Positions 48,457 to 58,362 are shown, numbered from the stretch's first letter. The stretch: DNA of 64,000 nt from Varunaivibrio sulfuroxidans (GCF_029318635.1 NZ_CP119676.1:698614-762613), one strand, 5' to 3'. Numbers and translations: made by a program. The notes: generated by a model from the sequence alone, not told the origin.

Positions 48457-50871
48457 TCAGTGGGTGAGCACTTCCTTACCGTCTTCGGCCTCGGCGGCCT
48501 TGGCCGCTGCGGCGACGGCGTCCGAGTCCTCGTTCCATTCGACCGGCGTAATCGGGTTGGCCAGGGCCACCTTGAGGACGTCGTCCACGGTGTTGACCGG
48601 AATGATTTTCATCCCCTTTTTGACGTTATCCGGAATTTCCGCGAGATCCTTTTCATTGTCCTTTGGGATCAGGACGGTCTTGATTCCGCCGCGCAGGGCG
48701 GCCAGGAGTTTCTCCTTCAGGCCGCCGATCGGGAAAACCCTGCCGCGCAACGTGATCTCGCCGGTCATGGCGACATCGCGGCGCACCGGATTGCCACTGA
48801 GCACGGAAACGATCGACGTCACCATGCCGACGCCGGCCGACGGACCGTCCTTCGGAGTCGCCCCTTCGGGGACATGGACGTGAATGTCCTTCTTGGTGAA
48901 GACGTTGGGGTGGATGCCGAATGCCGGCGCCCGCGACTGCACGTAGGAGCGCGCCGCCTGGATCGATTCCTGCATGACGTCGCCGAGTTTCCCGGTGATC
49001 GTCATCTTACCCTTGCCGGGCACCATGATCGCCTCGATCGCCAGCAATTCGCCGCCGACCTCGGTCCAGGCCAAGCCGGTCGTGATGCCGACCAGATCGG
49101 TCTCTTCGATCTCGCCGAAGCGATAACGGCGCACGCCCGCGTATTTTTCCAAATTACGGGTGGTGACGGCGATCTTCTGAAGGTTTTCATCCATCAGAAT
49201 TTCCTTGATCGCCTTACGCGTCAGGTTCGCCAGTTCGCGTTCCAAGTTACGCACCCCGGCCTCGCGGGTGTAATAGCGGACCAAGTCGCGAAGGGCGGTG
49301 TCGGAAATCGACCATTCCTCGGCCTTCAGGCCGTGGGCGCTCATCTGTTTTTCAATCAGATGACGCTTGGCGATCTCCACCTTTTCGTCCTCTGTATAGC
49401 CGGACAGGCGGATAATCTCCATCCGGTCGAGCAGCGGCCCCGGCATGTTCATGGTGTTGGCGGTGGTCACGAACATCACATCGGACAAGTCATAATCGAC
49501 TTCCAGGTAGTGATCGTTGAAGGTGTTGTTCTGCTCCGGATCGAGCACTTCGAGAAGCGCCGAAGCGGGATCGCCGCGCCAGTCCTGGCCCATTTTATCG
49601 ATCTCGTCGAGCAAGAACATCGGGTTGGAGACCTTGGCCTTCTTCATGCCCTGGACAACCTTGCCCGGCATCGAGCCGATATAGGTGCGCCGATGCCCGC
49701 GAATTTCCGACTCGTCGCGCACGCCGCCGAGACTCATGCGCACGAATTTGCGCCCGGTCGCCTTGGCGATCGACTTGCCCAGCGACGTTTTGCCGACGCC
49801 CGGAGGGCCGACAAGGCACAAAATCGGACCCTTGATTTTCTTGGTTCGGCCCTGTACGGCAAGATATTCGAGAATGCGTTCCTTGACCTTCTCCAGGCCG
49901 TAATGGTCGGCGTCGAGGACCGTTTCCGCCTTTTTCAGGTCATTGTTGACCTTGGTCCGTTTTTTCCAGGGAATGCCTAGCATCCAATCCAGGTAATTAC
50001 GCACGACGGTGGCTTCGGCGGACATCGGGCTCATCGACTTAAGTTTTTTCAACTCACCCAGACACTTGTCGCGTGCTTCCTTGGACAGGCGCGTTTTCTT
50101 AATGCTCTCTTCAAGCTCGCCGGCCTCGTCGCGGCCATCTTCGGTTTCACCCAGTTCCTTCTGAATGGCCTTCAACTGCTCGTTCAGATAGTACTCACGT
50201 TGGGTCTTTTCCATCTGGCGCTTGACGCGGTTGCGAATTTTCTTTTCCACCTGCAAGACGCCGATCTCGGCTTCCATATAGCCGTAGACGCGCTCCAGGC
50301 GTTCGGCGGCGCCGTCGATCTCCAACAGTTCCTGCTTTTCCGAAATTTTCAACGCCAAATGCGAAGCTACGGTGTCCGCCAACTTCGAGGGGTCCTCGAT
50401 CTGGTTGATCGAAACCAGCGCCTCGGGCGGAATTTTCTTATTCAGCTTTATGTATTGTTCAAACTGGCCGACGACCGAACGCGATAATGCTTCGAGTTCC
50501 GAGGGGTCGGCCTCGGGTTCGACGATCACCTCGGCTTCGACCTGAAAGAAATCGGGATTATCGGCAAAGCGTTTGATGCGCGCCCGCTGACCGCCTTCGA
50601 CCAAGACCTTGACCGTTCCGTCGGGGAGTTTGAGCAACTGCAGGACCGTCGAAATCGTTCCCACCATGTAGATGTCATCCGATTCGGGGTCGTCCTGGGC
50701 GGCGTTTTTTTGCGCCACCAGCAGGATTTGTTTGTCGTCGCGCATGACGTCCTCAAGCGCGCGCACGGACTTCTCCCGCCCGACAAACAATGGAACGATC
50801 ATATGGGGAAAAACGACGATGTCGCGTAACGGCAAAACGGGATGGAAATTACCTACGGCGGGTACGGTCAT
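48457..50871 (-). CDS. lon: ATP-dependent protease La (Lon)
   Basis: A hexameric AAA+ protease that degrades misfolded and regulatory proteins. The ATG at 50871 has GAGG upstream and gives 804 residues; an ATG five codons earlier is possible. Domains are the N-terminal LON domain ([21 protein letters not shown]), a coiled-coil region, the AAA+ module with Walker [12 protein letters not shown] and arginine-rich [13 protein letters not shown], and the C-terminal protease with the Ser-Lys dyad in [11 protein letters not shown] and [15 protein letters not shown]. It follows clpX, with a terminator and an RpoH-like promoter between. Confidence 0.97.
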   Translation of the reverse strand: MTVPAVGNFHPVLPLRDIVVFPHMIVPLFVGREKSVRALEDVMRDDKQILLVAQKNAAQDDPESDDIYMVGTISTVLQLLKLPDGTVKVLVEGGQRARIKRFADNPDFFQVEAEVIVEPEADPSELEALSRSVVGQFEQYIKLNKKIPPEALVSINQIEDPSKLADTVASHLALKISEKQELLEIDGAAERLERVYGYMEAEIGVLQVEKKIRNRVKRQMEKTQREYYLNEQLKAIQKELGETEDGRDEAGELEESIKKTRLSKEARDKCLGELKKLKSMSPMSAEATVVRNYLDWMLGIPWKKRTKVNNDLKKAETVLDADHYGLEKVKERILEYLAVQGRTKKIKGPILCLVGPPGVGKTSLGKSIAKATGRKFVRMSLGGVRDESEIRGHRRTYIGSMPGKVVQGMKKAKVSNPMFLLDEIDKMGQDWRGDPASALLEVLDPEQNNTFNDHYLEVDYDLSDVMFVTTANTMNMPGPLLDRMEIIRLSGYTEDEKVEIAKRHLIEKQMSAHGLKAEEWSISDTALRDLVRYYTREAGVRNLERELANLTRKAIKEILMDENLQKIAVTTRNLEKYAGVRRYRFGEIEETDLVGITTGLAWTEVGGELLAIEAIMVPGKGKMTITGKLGDVMQESIQAARSYVQSRAPAFGIHPNVFTKKDIHVHVPEGATPKDGPSAGVGMVTSIVSVLSGNPVRRDVAMTGEITLRGRVFPIGGLKEKLLAALRGGIKTVLIPKDNEKDLAEIPDNVKKGMKIIPVNTVDDVLKVALANPITPVEWNEDSDAVAAAAKAAEAEDGKEVLTH

Positions 50872-50955
50872 AGCGGCCTCGATCATTTGACGTATTGTGA
50901 TGACATCCGCCCCCGAATATCGGCAGGCGGATCATGAGCCTGTTTCCCGATAGAG

Positions 50956-50982
50956 ATGGCCCCCTCGCAAGACGCATTCAAG
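50956..50982 (-). promoter_or_regulatory. Candidate RpoH (sigma-32) promoter of lon
   Basis: Minus-strand CTTGAA, 15-base spacer, GGCCATCT. The alphaproteobacterial RpoH consensus is CTTG...CCATNT, so both elements match well. The predicted start would leave a leader of about 75 bases before lon, a known heat-shock gene. Confidence 0.65.
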
Positions 50983-51117
50983 GGTCAATGGGATAGAAAT
51001 GTAATGATAGAGCCTATTTTGTCCCCCAAACAGGATTTTCTTGTTTTTGTGCGTCATCTTCCCCGATTTTATCGGTAAAATTGCCGTGAAGACCCGTTAA
51101 AGGAGGGGGTGTCGGCC

Positions 51118-51155
51118 AAGAAAAAGCCCCGGAGACACGCTTATATCTCCGGGGC
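51118..51155 (-). terminator. Rho-independent terminator after clpX
   Basis: Perfect 10-bp stem GCCCCGGAGA/TCTCCGGGGC (51126-51155) with a 10-base loop and UUUUUCUU on the minus strand, about 40 bp after the clpX stop codon. Confidence 0.92.
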
Positions 51156-51196
51156 GGACATATTTCGCCCTCAACGACGAGGGAAACACGGCGCAT

Positions 51197-52462
51197 TCAA
51201 GCGCTGGATTCAACCTCGCCGGTGCGTTCGGCATAGATGTAAAGAGGTTTGGCGCCATCATCGACGACCTCGCGATTGACGACCACCTCCTCGACACTAT
51301 CCAAGCCCGGCAATTCGAACATCGTATCGAGCAAGATACCCTCCATGATCGAACGCAATCCACGTGCGCCGGTCTTGCGTTCAACGGCTTTTTTGGCGAT
51401 GGCCTTTAAGGCCCCCTCGGTAAAGCTCAGTTGAACGTCTTCCATTTCGAACAGGCGCTGGTATTGCTTCACCAGGGCGTTTTTCGGTTCGGTCAATATC
51501 TGGATCAGGGCCGCTTCGTCGAGGTCTTCCAGGGTCGCCAGCACCGGCAACCGGCCGACGAATTCGGGAATCAGGCCGAATTTCAGCAAATCCTCGGGCT
51601 CGACGTCGCGGAGGACCTCGCCGGTACGCCGGGCGTCAGGCTCGCGCACATCGGCGCCGAAACCGATCGAGGTCCCCTTGCCGCGGTTGGAAATGATTTT
51701 GTCCAACCCGGAAAAAGCACCGCCGCAAACGAACAGGATATTGGTGGTGTCCACCTGGAGGAATTCTTGCTGAGGGTGCTTGCGCCCACCTTGCGGTGGT
51801 ACGGAGGCGACGGTCCCCTCCATGATTTTCAACAACGCCTGTTGGACGCCTTCGCCCGAGACGTCACGGGTAATCGACGGGTTGTCGGATTTGCGCGAAA
51901 CCTTGTCAACCTCGTCGATATAGACGATACCGCGCTGCGCCCGTTCGACATTGTAGTCGGCCGATTGCAGGAGTTTCAGAATAATATTCTCGACATCCTC
52001 GCCGACATACCCCGCCTCGGTCAGGGTCGTCGCGTCGGCCATCGTGAAGGGCACATCCAAAATACGCGCCAGCGTTTGCGCCAACAACGTCTTGCCGCAA
52101 CCGGTCGGCCCGATCAACAGAATGTTGGACTTCGCCAATTCGACGTCATCGCTTTTGGAGCTGTGTCCGAGACGCTTGTAATGATTGTGCACGGCCACGG
52201 ATAAAACTCGTTTGGCGTACGGTTGCCCGATTACATAATCATCGAGAACGGTCTTGATTTCCGCGGGGGTCGGCACACCGTCGCCGGACTTCACCAACGC
52301 GCTCTTGTGTTCCTCGCGGATAATATCCATGCACAACTCGACGCATTCATCGCAAATGAAAACCGTCGGGCCGGCAATTAGCTTGCGGACCTCGTGCTGA
52401 CTTTTACCGCAAAAAGAACAATAAAGCGTATTTTTCGATTCGCCGCCGCTGGACTTGCTCAT
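51197..52462 (-). CDS. clpX: ClpXP protease ATPase subunit ClpX
   Basis: The AAA+ unfoldase of ClpXP; in alphaproteobacteria it helps drive the cell cycle by degrading regulators. The ATG at 52462 ([11 protein letters not shown]) gives 421 residues. The N-terminal zinc-binding domain has four cysteines in LYCSFCGKS and [10 protein letters not shown]. Walker A is GPTGCGKT near residue 120, Walker [10 protein letters not shown], then sensor and pore residues, and the IGF-loop region for ClpP contact. It follows clpP by 224 bp and ends at a strong terminator. Confidence 0.97.
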   Translation of the reverse strand: MSKSSGGESKNTLYCSFCGKSQHEVRKLIAGPTVFICDECVELCMDIIREEHKSALVKSGDGVPTPAEIKTVLDDYVIGQPYAKRVLSVAVHNHYKRLGHSSKSDDVELAKSNILLIGPTGCGKTLLAQTLARILDVPFTMADATTLTEAGYVGEDVENIILKLLQSADYNVERAQRGIVYIDEVDKVSRKSDNPSITRDVSGEGVQQALLKIMEGTVASVPPQGGRKHPQQEFLQVDTTNILFVCGGAFSGLDKIISNRGKGTSIGFGADVREPDARRTGEVLRDVEPEDLLKFGLIPEFVGRLPVLATLEDLDEAALIQILTEPKNALVKQYQRLFEMEDVQLSFTEGALKAIAKKAVERKTGARGLRSIMEGILLDTMFELPGLDSVEEVVVNREVVDDGAKPLYIYAERTGEVESSA

Positions 52463-52686
52463 AAATGCTCCGTTCGAACGCCACACTCCCCAAGGGCTAT
52501 ATTAGCCGTTTGGCGAAGGGAGGCACAATCTCTAAAATCTATAAAGTCATTTTTCGTCATGTCCACCGCGGCTGCAAGCCGGAACAAAAACGAAAAATAC
52601 CCAGGAAACCTTTCCCCGATTTACTTGATATAGGCATCATCACAATCGGGAATAAGGTTTGTTTTCACAAAACCGGACAAGGGGCT

Positions 52687-53340
52687 TTAATCGACCTTGT
52701 CGGCCTGCTCGTCTTCACCGTCCTCGCTCTTCGGGCGCTGGGAAACGACCTCGTCGATCAAGCCGAATTCACGCGCCTCCTCGGGCGACATAAAGCGATC
52801 GCGTTCGAGTGCGTCTTCGATGGTGCTCAAGGGTTGCCCCGTGTGATGCACATAGATTTCATTCAGGCGATGGCGCAATTTAAGGATTTCCTTGGCCTGA
52901 ATTTCGATGTCGGAGGCCTGCCCCTGCGCGCCGCCGGAAGGCTGATGCACCATGACGCGGGAGTTGGGCAACGAATAGCGCTTGCCCGCCGCCCCCGCGG
53001 TCAACAACAACGACCCCATCGACGCCGCCTGACCGATGCACACCGTCGAAACGTCGGGTTTGATGTATTGCATGGTGTCGTAAATCGCCAATCCCGAAGT
53101 CACGACCCCGCCCGGCGAGTTGATGTAGAAGAAAATATCTTTCTTCGGATTTTCCGACTCCAGGAAAAGCAACTGGGCGCAAATCAAACTGGATACGCCG
53201 TCGTCAACCTGTCCGGTCAGAAAGATGATTCGCTCCTTCAAAAGGCGGGAAAAAATATCATATGCGCGCTCGCCGCGGTTGGTCGTTTCGACCACCATGG
53301 GCACGAGAGAACTCATATATGTTTCAACCGGATCGCTCAT
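52687..53340 (-). CDS. clpP: ATP-dependent Clp protease proteolytic subunit ClpP
   Basis: A serine peptidase that forms the ClpXP barrel. The ATG at 53340 ([20 protein letters not shown]) gives 217 residues; another ATG lies four codons upstream. The catalytic triad is the serine in [11 protein letters not shown], the histidine in [10 protein letters not shown] and an aspartate further on in the [11 protein letters not shown] region. The C-terminus is an acidic tail ([13 protein letters not shown]). Confidence 0.97.
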   Translation of the reverse strand: MSDPVETYMSSLVPMVVETTNRGERAYDIFSRLLKERIIFLTGQVDDGVSSLICAQLLFLESENPKKDIFFYINSPGGVVTSGLAIYDTMQYIKPDVSTVCIGQAASMGSLLLTAGAAGKRYSLPNSRVMVHQPSGGAQGQASDIEIQAKEILKLRHRLNEIYVHHTGQPLSTIEDALERDRFMSPEEAREFGLIDEVVSQRPKSEDGEDEQADKVD

Positions 53341-53368
53341 TGGTACGCACATCCTTTAAAGTCCAAAA

Positions 53369-53389
53369 GGTTGAGAAAAGGCCTCAACC
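53369..53389 (-). terminator. Hairpin with U-run upstream of clpP
   Basis: Minus-strand GGTTGAG-GCCTTTT-CTCAACC followed by TTTTGG, about 30 bp before the clpP start. It could end the tig transcript or act as an attenuator for clpP. Confidence 0.6.
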
Positions 53390-53392
53390 AAT

Positions 53393-53497
53393 GTGGGGGT
53401 GTCGCGGAGGAAAGTCCAGACCCACAACACAAACCCGACCGGCATTGCCCCAAGGCGCCGTGCGCGCGGCGAAAGCCGACCGGGTCGTTTGTGTCGT
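53393..53497. ncRNA. Structured intergenic RNA candidate between tig and clpP, with RNase P P4-like motif
   Basis: This part of the 190-bp tig-clpP spacer folds well. A long helix pairs 53424-53440 with 53483-53497 (ACACAAAC/GTTTGTGT plus GACC/GGTC around a CC bulge). Inside are GGC-ATT-GCC and CGCCG-TGCGCG-CGGCG, and GTGGG/CCCAC (53393-53397, 53421-53425) closes the left part. On the plus strand the 14 bases GCGGAGGAAAGTCC (53404-53417) equal the P4 segment of alphaproteobacterial RNase P RNA as I remember it. The rest of rnpB is absent, so this is at most a fragment or a mimic. Strand and function are not settled. Confidence 0.4.
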
Positions 53498-53530
53498 CGT
53501 CCGTCTCTCGATTTATGGCTCTACGCGTCT

Positions 53531-54997
53531 TTATTCGGCTTTCCCAGCGCTTTCGTCCTTCGCCTTGGCCGAGGTTTTCTTGGCGGCGGGCTTCTTGGCG
53601 GCGGCGGGTTTCTTGGCCGCCGCTTTTTTAGCGGGGGCCTTCTTGGCGGCGGCCTTCTTCGCCGAAGCCTTCGGGGAAACGTCCTCGTCCTCGGGGGCGA
53701 GCAGCGTTTCAACATCGACGACTTTGTCCGTCACCTTGGCCATCTCAAGGATAAAGTCGATTACCTTGTCCTCGAAAATCGGCGAACTGAGCTGCTGCAT
53801 CGCATCGGGATTTTGGCGGAAATAATCGATAACGGCCTGTTCTTGCCCAGGATAACGCTTCGCTTCTTGGAACATCGCCTTGTTGAGGTCTTCCTGAGAC
53901 ACCTTGATCTCGTTGGTCCGCCCCACTTCGGCGAGAACCAGACCCAAACGCACGCGCCGTTCGGCGATTTCCTCGAACTCGGCCTTGCGCTCGTCGTCGG
54001 ACTTTCCGTCGTCTTCCTCGTGGCCCGCTTTTTTGCTTTCCTCGAACTGCTTTTCAATGGACTCCAGTTCGCCATCGACTAGGCTCTGCGGCAATTCGAA
54101 ATCGTAGGTCACGGCCAAGGCGTCCAACAAGGCGCGCTTCAACTTCTGGCGAGAGACATCCTTGAACCCGCGCTCGTGCTCTTCGTTGATCGCTTTTTTC
54201 AGGTCGTCCAGAGTATCCATGCCGGCCTTTTTGGCCAATTCGTCGTCGATCTGCGCGGGCGCGGTTTCGCGCAACTCCTTAACCTTGACGTCAAACACCG
54301 CATCCTTGCCGGCCAGATCCTCGGCGCCGTATTCCTTGGGAAAGGATACCTTCACTTCAATGTCGTCGCCGGCCTTGACGCCGATCAGTTGCTCCTCGAA
54401 GCCGGGGATGAAGCTGCCCGAACCCAATTCGAGGGAATAATCCTCGGCCTTGCCGCCGGGAAACTCGACGCCATCCACCTTGCCGACGAAGTCGATCACG
54501 ACGACGTCGCCGGTTTTGCTTTTACGCGCGCCTTTAATCGGCTCGGCGGTTTTATAAGCCTCGGCCATGCGATCGAGCGATTTTTGAAGCTCGGCCTCGT
54601 CCGGTTTGGCGATCAAGCGTTCCAAGGAAATTTTCGAAAAATCCGTTAGCTCTATGGCGGGCAAAACCTCCAGGGCGATGGTGTATTCTAGGTCTCCGCC
54701 CTCATCGAATTTGGTGACTTCAATCTTGGGCTGCTGGGCCGGACGCAGGGCGTGATCGGTTAAAACCTGGGTCGATGTTTCATTTACCGCGCGTTCGAGC
54801 ACCTCGCCCATGACATTGGCGCCATAGCGCTTACGAACCAGGGACATCGGCACCTTGCCGGGACGAAACCCAGGCAACTTGATTGTGGCCGACAGCTCTT
54901 TCAAGCGTTCCGTGACCTTGATCTCGACATCTGAGGCGGGAATCACTACGGCGAATTCCCTGCTTAACCCTTCGTTTTTCGTTTCAGTGACCTGCAT
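53531..54997 (-). CDS. tig: Trigger factor with lysine/alanine-rich tail
   Basis: The ribosome-bound chaperone. The ATG at 54997 (MQVTETKNEGLSREF) gives 488 residues. The N-terminal ribosome-binding domain has GFRPGKVPMSLVRKRYG with the signature loop, followed by the FKBP-type PPIase domain (about 160-245; VVIDFVGKVDGVEFPGGKAED) and the helical cradle. After residue about 435 a tail of about 48 residues repeats AAKK/PAKK units, like histone H1 or nucleoid proteins. Such tails occur in some alphaproteobacteria. It is the first protein gene of tig-clpP-clpX-lon and follows tRNA-Leu. Confidence 0.95.
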   Translation of the reverse strand: MQVTETKNEGLSREFAVVIPASDVEIKVTERLKELSATIKLPGFRPGKVPMSLVRKRYGANVMGEVLERAVNETSTQVLTDHALRPAQQPKIEVTKFDEGGDLEYTIALEVLPAIELTDFSKISLERLIAKPDEAELQKSLDRMAEAYKTAEPIKGARKSKTGDVVVIDFVGKVDGVEFPGGKAEDYSLELGSGSFIPGFEEQLIGVKAGDDIEVKVSFPKEYGAEDLAGKDAVFDVKVKELRETAPAQIDDELAKKAGMDTLDDLKKAINEEHERGFKDVSRQKLKRALLDALAVTYDFELPQSLVDGELESIEKQFEESKKAGHEEDDGKSDDERKAEFEEIAERRVRLGLVLAEVGRTNEIKVSQEDLNKAMFQEAKRYPGQEQAVIDYFRQNPDAMQQLSSPIFEDKVIDFILEMAKVTDKVVDVETLLAPEDEDVSPKASAKKAAAKKAPAKKAAAKKPAAAKKPAAKKTSAKAKDESAGKAE

Positions 54998-55037
54998 TGG
55001 AATCCCAATCGGAGTGTTCAAAATGACGGACCGCCGC

Positions 55038-55069
55038 GCAAAACTTCATGATCGCAAAACTTCATGATC
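55038..55069. repeat. Tandem 16-bp repeat between tRNA-Leu and tig
   Basis: Two exact adjacent copies of GCAAAACTTCATGATC, ending 64 bp from tRNA-Leu and 41 bp upstream of the tig start. It looks like a recent slippage duplication in the tig leader or promoter. Confidence 0.7.
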
Positions 55070-55132
55070 GAAGAGGACGGCAATCCAAATTCATAAATGG
55101 GCTGCTCCCAAATTGATTAAGGAAGCGCCCCA

Positions 55133-55219
55133 TGGTGCGGGCGGAGGGACTTGAACCCCCACGGCGTCACCGCCACCAGGACCTAAACCTGGCGTGTCTA
55201 CCAATTTCACCACGCCCGC
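55133..55219 (-). tRNA. tRNA-Leu (anticodon TAG)
   Basis: An 87-base type II cloverleaf with encoded CCA. Acceptor GCGGGCG, anticodon stem CCAGG/CCTGG with loop TTTAGGT (anticodon TAG), a long variable arm TGGCGGTGACGCCGT and T-arm GGGTTCAAGTCCC. It is upstream of tig on the same strand. Confidence 0.97.
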
Positions 55220-55304
55220 GAATACCTGCTCGCCCAGGCGCGGCGCACTTTAAACGAATGTATTTTCCTGTCAACGCATAGCGACATCGCATATTTTTTT
55301 CAAA

Positions 55305-56753
55305 TCAGGTTTTCAATAAAGCACGCACCGCGCCGGCGGCGGCGACACGGTCGTCGCGAGAATAAGCGTCGTGGTTGCTCTCGACATCGCTCAGGCGGTA
55401 GGCGTAGTTGATCATGATTCCGGCCGACTGCTCCAACCCTTTTTGCGAACGGTCGCCAAGCCAATTCAGGCGTTCCATCCGGGCGCCGTTGGACAGATGA
55501 AAATGCGCGACGGGGTCCAGGGCGCGGCCGTTTTTTCCTTTTTCCTCAATCAAATAGCGGGCGGCAAGACGAAGAAGCGGTGTTTTCAAGGCATCGCACG
55601 CGGCGGGCCTTTCCGCCCAATCCGCACGCGCCAGGATCCGGCCGAGAGGATGCATCCCGGCGTCACCGTCCGTGGACATGTCGTCCCCCCCTATTTTTTC
55701 GAGGGCGGTTTTTTCGTTCGCGCTAAGCAAGACCGCGCCCTCTTCCTCAATCACCAAATCGAGCCAGGCGCGAAACCCGGGGAGTGGCGACAGGGTTGCA
55801 AAATTTTTAAGCCCCTTCAATTCTCCGCTCAAAGTCTCGGCGACTCGCTTGATCAGGAAATTTCCGAAACTGATCCCAGCCAGTCCTTTCTGCGCGTTGG
55901 ATATGGAGTAAAATATCGCCGTATCCGCCTTTTCCGGGTCCATCACGGGGGCATTTTCGTCGAGCAGATCCTGGATATTTCCGGCAAGCCCGTTCATCAG
56001 GGCGACCTCGACGAAAATCAACGGCTCCGCGGGCATCCGGGGATGGAAATAGGCGAAACAACGCCGATCGGAATCGAGCCTGTTTTTCAGGTCGTCCCAA
56101 CTCTCGATGGCGTGCACCGCCTCATAAACCATCAGTTTTTCAAGTACGGCGGCGGGCGAACCATCCCAGGTGATGCGCCGCAGTTCGAGAAAATCGATAT
56201 CGAACCAACTGATCAACAAATCGCGCAGATCGTGTTCCAACGCCCGCAAGGACGGATCGTGGCGCGCGAGGACGATTAACTCGGCCCTCATATCGACTAA
56301 AAACTTAACCCCCTCCGGTAACGCATTGAAAAGGGTGAGAAGTCTCACCCTGGGCGCCTTCAAAGTCCGACGCAATTGGTATTCGGCCTGCCAACGGTCC
56401 TCGGCGTTCCGGGCGGCGCGGAAAGCCTCGACGGCCACCAGCAAGGCGTCTGAATCGATATCGAACTCATCGGCCAGCACCCTTAAAAAACGTTCCCGCC
56501 CCTTACCGTCAAGGGCGAGATAAGCCCGGCCAAGCGCCGCGGCGCGGGCGCGGGCCTTGACCTCCGTCCCTCGGGATTCGAGGCAAGCCTGCATTTGTTG
56601 ACGCAACCGGACGGCGTCGTCCTCGGGAAGATCGGGGCGCGACAGCGCACGCTCGGCGTCATACTCCGAACTGGCTATGGACTTCCATAACCCGCGCATA
56701 TTTTTCAACGCGCTATCAAAAAAACCGAATTTATTTTCACCAAGCATGATCAT
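55305..56753 (-). CDS. Malonyl-CoA decarboxylase
   Basis: Converts malonyl-CoA to acetyl-CoA and CO2, which prevents malonate build-up or tunes fatty acid synthesis. The 482-residue product has the N-terminal helical domain (about 1-160) and the C-terminal GNAT-fold catalytic domain. FGNFLIKRVAETLSGEL and SPLPGFRAWL are family motifs, and the catalytic region is VAHFHLSNGARMERLNWLGD, with the histidine. The start could also be the ATG two codons later. It begins 34 bp after the end of the NAD(P)HX repair gene and is probably in one transcript with it. Confidence 0.9.
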   Translation of the reverse strand: MIMLGENKFGFFDSALKNMRGLWKSIASSEYDAERALSRPDLPEDDAVRLRQQMQACLESRGTEVKARARAAALGRAYLALDGKGRERFLRVLADEFDIDSDALLVAVEAFRAARNAEDRWQAEYQLRRTLKAPRVRLLTLFNALPEGVKFLVDMRAELIVLARHDPSLRALEHDLRDLLISWFDIDFLELRRITWDGSPAAVLEKLMVYEAVHAIESWDDLKNRLDSDRRCFAYFHPRMPAEPLIFVEVALMNGLAGNIQDLLDENAPVMDPEKADTAIFYSISNAQKGLAGISFGNFLIKRVAETLSGELKGLKNFATLSPLPGFRAWLDLVIEEEGAVLLSANEKTALEKIGGDDMSTDGDAGMHPLGRILARADWAERPAACDALKTPLLRLAARYLIEEKGKNGRALDPVAHFHLSNGARMERLNWLGDRSQKGLEQSAGIMINYAYRLSDVESNHDAYSRDDRVAAAGAVRALLKT

Positions 56754-56786
56754 CTATCGCAACCTTCAATTTTGTGTCGGAGAGGG

Positions 56787-58349
56787 CTACTGGCGCCCCT
56801 CGCGAAACCGAGTGTTCATCAATGCATCGACATCCGCAAGCGCCTGGGGCAACAAATCTCCGATATCTTCGGCGATGAGCCCCCATCCCCCATGCTGGGC
56901 GGCGCGGCCATGGAGCCACACCGCCGCCCGCGCCGCGGCGTAGGGCGGCATTCCTTGTGCGAGCAATCCAATAAGAACGCCCGCCAGGACGTCTCCGGAG
57001 CCGGCCGTCGCCAGTGTCGGCGGGGCATTGGCGTTAATCGCGGCGCGCCCGTCGGGGGCGGCGATGACGGTGTCGGCGCCTTTCAAGACGACGACGGCGC
57101 CGCTTCTGCGGGCCGCGGCGCGGGCGCGCGTCAACTTCGATACGTCTTCAAGGTCCGCAAACAAACGGGCGAACTCCCCGGCGTGCGGCGTCAACACCAC
57201 CGGCCCATCGAACGTGGGGAATAAATCGCCGGGAGATTCGGCGTGGACGGTGAGGGCGTCGGCATCAAGCACGACCGGTTTCGCCGTCGCCAGCGCGGCA
57301 CGCGTCAAGGCGCGGGTTCGTTCCGCCGCGTCCCCCTCTCGTCCCGCGCCCGGACCAACCAGAACGGCGCCGACACGGCGATCCGTCATCGCTTTTTCAA
57401 AGGCGGCGACGCCGTCCACGGGTATTACGATATTGCCCGGATCGCCGGCGGCGTAGACGCCGAGCGCGGCGGGAGGCGCGGCGATCGTCACCAGCCCGGC
57501 GCCCGCCCGGCGCGCGGCGCGGGCGGCCAGGCGGGCGGCCCCGGTCATCTCCGCCCCGCCCGCGATCACGCCATGGCCACGTAGGTATTTATGCCCGTCG
57601 AGCGCGGGGATGGGAAACGACGACAACCAGGTATCCGGAGTATTCAATGTCGTCATCGGCCGAATTTCGCCCAGCGCCGCATCCGCGATGCCGATATCCC
57701 TGACGCATAGCTCGCCGCGTAACGCGCGTCCGGGAAACAGATAATGACCGGGTTTCCCCCTGAAAAACGTCACGGTTAAAACGGCGCGCGCCGCCGCGCC
57801 TAAAATTTCACCACTGTCGCCGTGAACGCCACTGGGCATATCGACGGCGACGCAATCCAGGCCGCGCGCGCCGATGGCCTCGATAACCGCGCACGCCACC
57901 CCCGCCAGGGGGCGGTCGAGACCGGCGCCGAACAGGGCATCGACCACCAGGACGGGGGCGTCGCCAAAATCCAACGAATCGGGACTCAGCGCCGCCGTTT
58001 CGCCGCGCCACTCGTGAAAATGATGGGCGGCGTCGCCGGAAAGAGCGTCCGGATTCGCCAACGAGGCGACGCGCACCGGCCACCCCGCTTCGGCGAGAGC
58101 GCGGGCGACGACGAAGCCGTCGCCGCCGTTGTTGCCCGGCCCGCACAGCACCACCACCGAACGGCGGGACCATTTTTTCAAAATTTCATCGGCCACCGTT
58201 CGTCCCGCCGCCGCCATCAAATCGCGTCCCGCGACGTCCCCCGCGATCGTCAACCGGTCGGCCATCGCCATTTCGGCGACCGTCAACAGCTCTTCCCGCC
58301 CAAAACCCGACGTAATATCCTCAAGATTTTCGGTCTGTCGCCACGCCAT
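56787..58349 (-). CDS. nnr: Bifunctional NAD(P)HX epimerase/dehydratase
   Basis: Repairs hydrated NADH and NADPH. The ATG at 58349 gives 520 residues. The N-terminal epimerase half (about 1-225) has CGPGNNGGDGFVVARAL and VDALFGAGLDRPL. The C-terminal ADP-dependent dehydratase half (about 240-520) has HKYLRGHGVIAGG, VLTPHAGEFARLF and the ribokinase-like site LATAGSGDVLAG. The fused form is the standard YjeF arrangement. It is divergent from dadA across a spacer with two sets of tandem repeats. Confidence 0.93.
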   Translation of the reverse strand: MAWRQTENLEDITSGFGREELLTVAEMAMADRLTIAGDVAGRDLMAAAGRTVADEILKKWSRRSVVVLCGPGNNGGDGFVVARALAEAGWPVRVASLANPDALSGDAAHHFHEWRGETAALSPDSLDFGDAPVLVVDALFGAGLDRPLAGVACAVIEAIGARGLDCVAVDMPSGVHGDSGEILGAAARAVLTVTFFRGKPGHYLFPGRALRGELCVRDIGIADAALGEIRPMTTLNTPDTWLSSFPIPALDGHKYLRGHGVIAGGAEMTGAARLAARAARRAGAGLVTIAAPPAALGVYAAGDPGNIVIPVDGVAAFEKAMTDRRVGAVLVGPGAGREGDAAERTRALTRAALATAKPVVLDADALTVHAESPGDLFPTFDGPVVLTPHAGEFARLFADLEDVSKLTRARAAARRSGAVVVLKGADTVIAAPDGRAAINANAPPTLATAGSGDVLAGVLIGLLAQGMPPYAAARAAVWLHGRAAQHGGWGLIAEDIGDLLPQALADVDALMNTRFREGRQ

Positions 58350-58362
58350 GGTGTTTTCCCGT

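Larger units (their letters stand above)
50872..51196 (-). other. 325-bp spacer between clpX and lon
   Basis: No gene. It holds the clpX terminator near 51,118-51,155 and an RpoH-type promoter near 50,956-50,982. The middle (51,000-51,100) shows nothing else I can name. Confidence 0.6.

Noticed and set aside
48229-49980. A 583-codon plus-strand frame opposite lon
   Set aside because: Antisense shadow of lon, with no domain and no start context.
53393-53530. A complete RNase P RNA gene (rnpB)
   Set aside because: Only the P4 5' segment is present; the specificity domain and the 3' P4 strand are missing and the spacer is far too short. Kept only as a motif-level observation.
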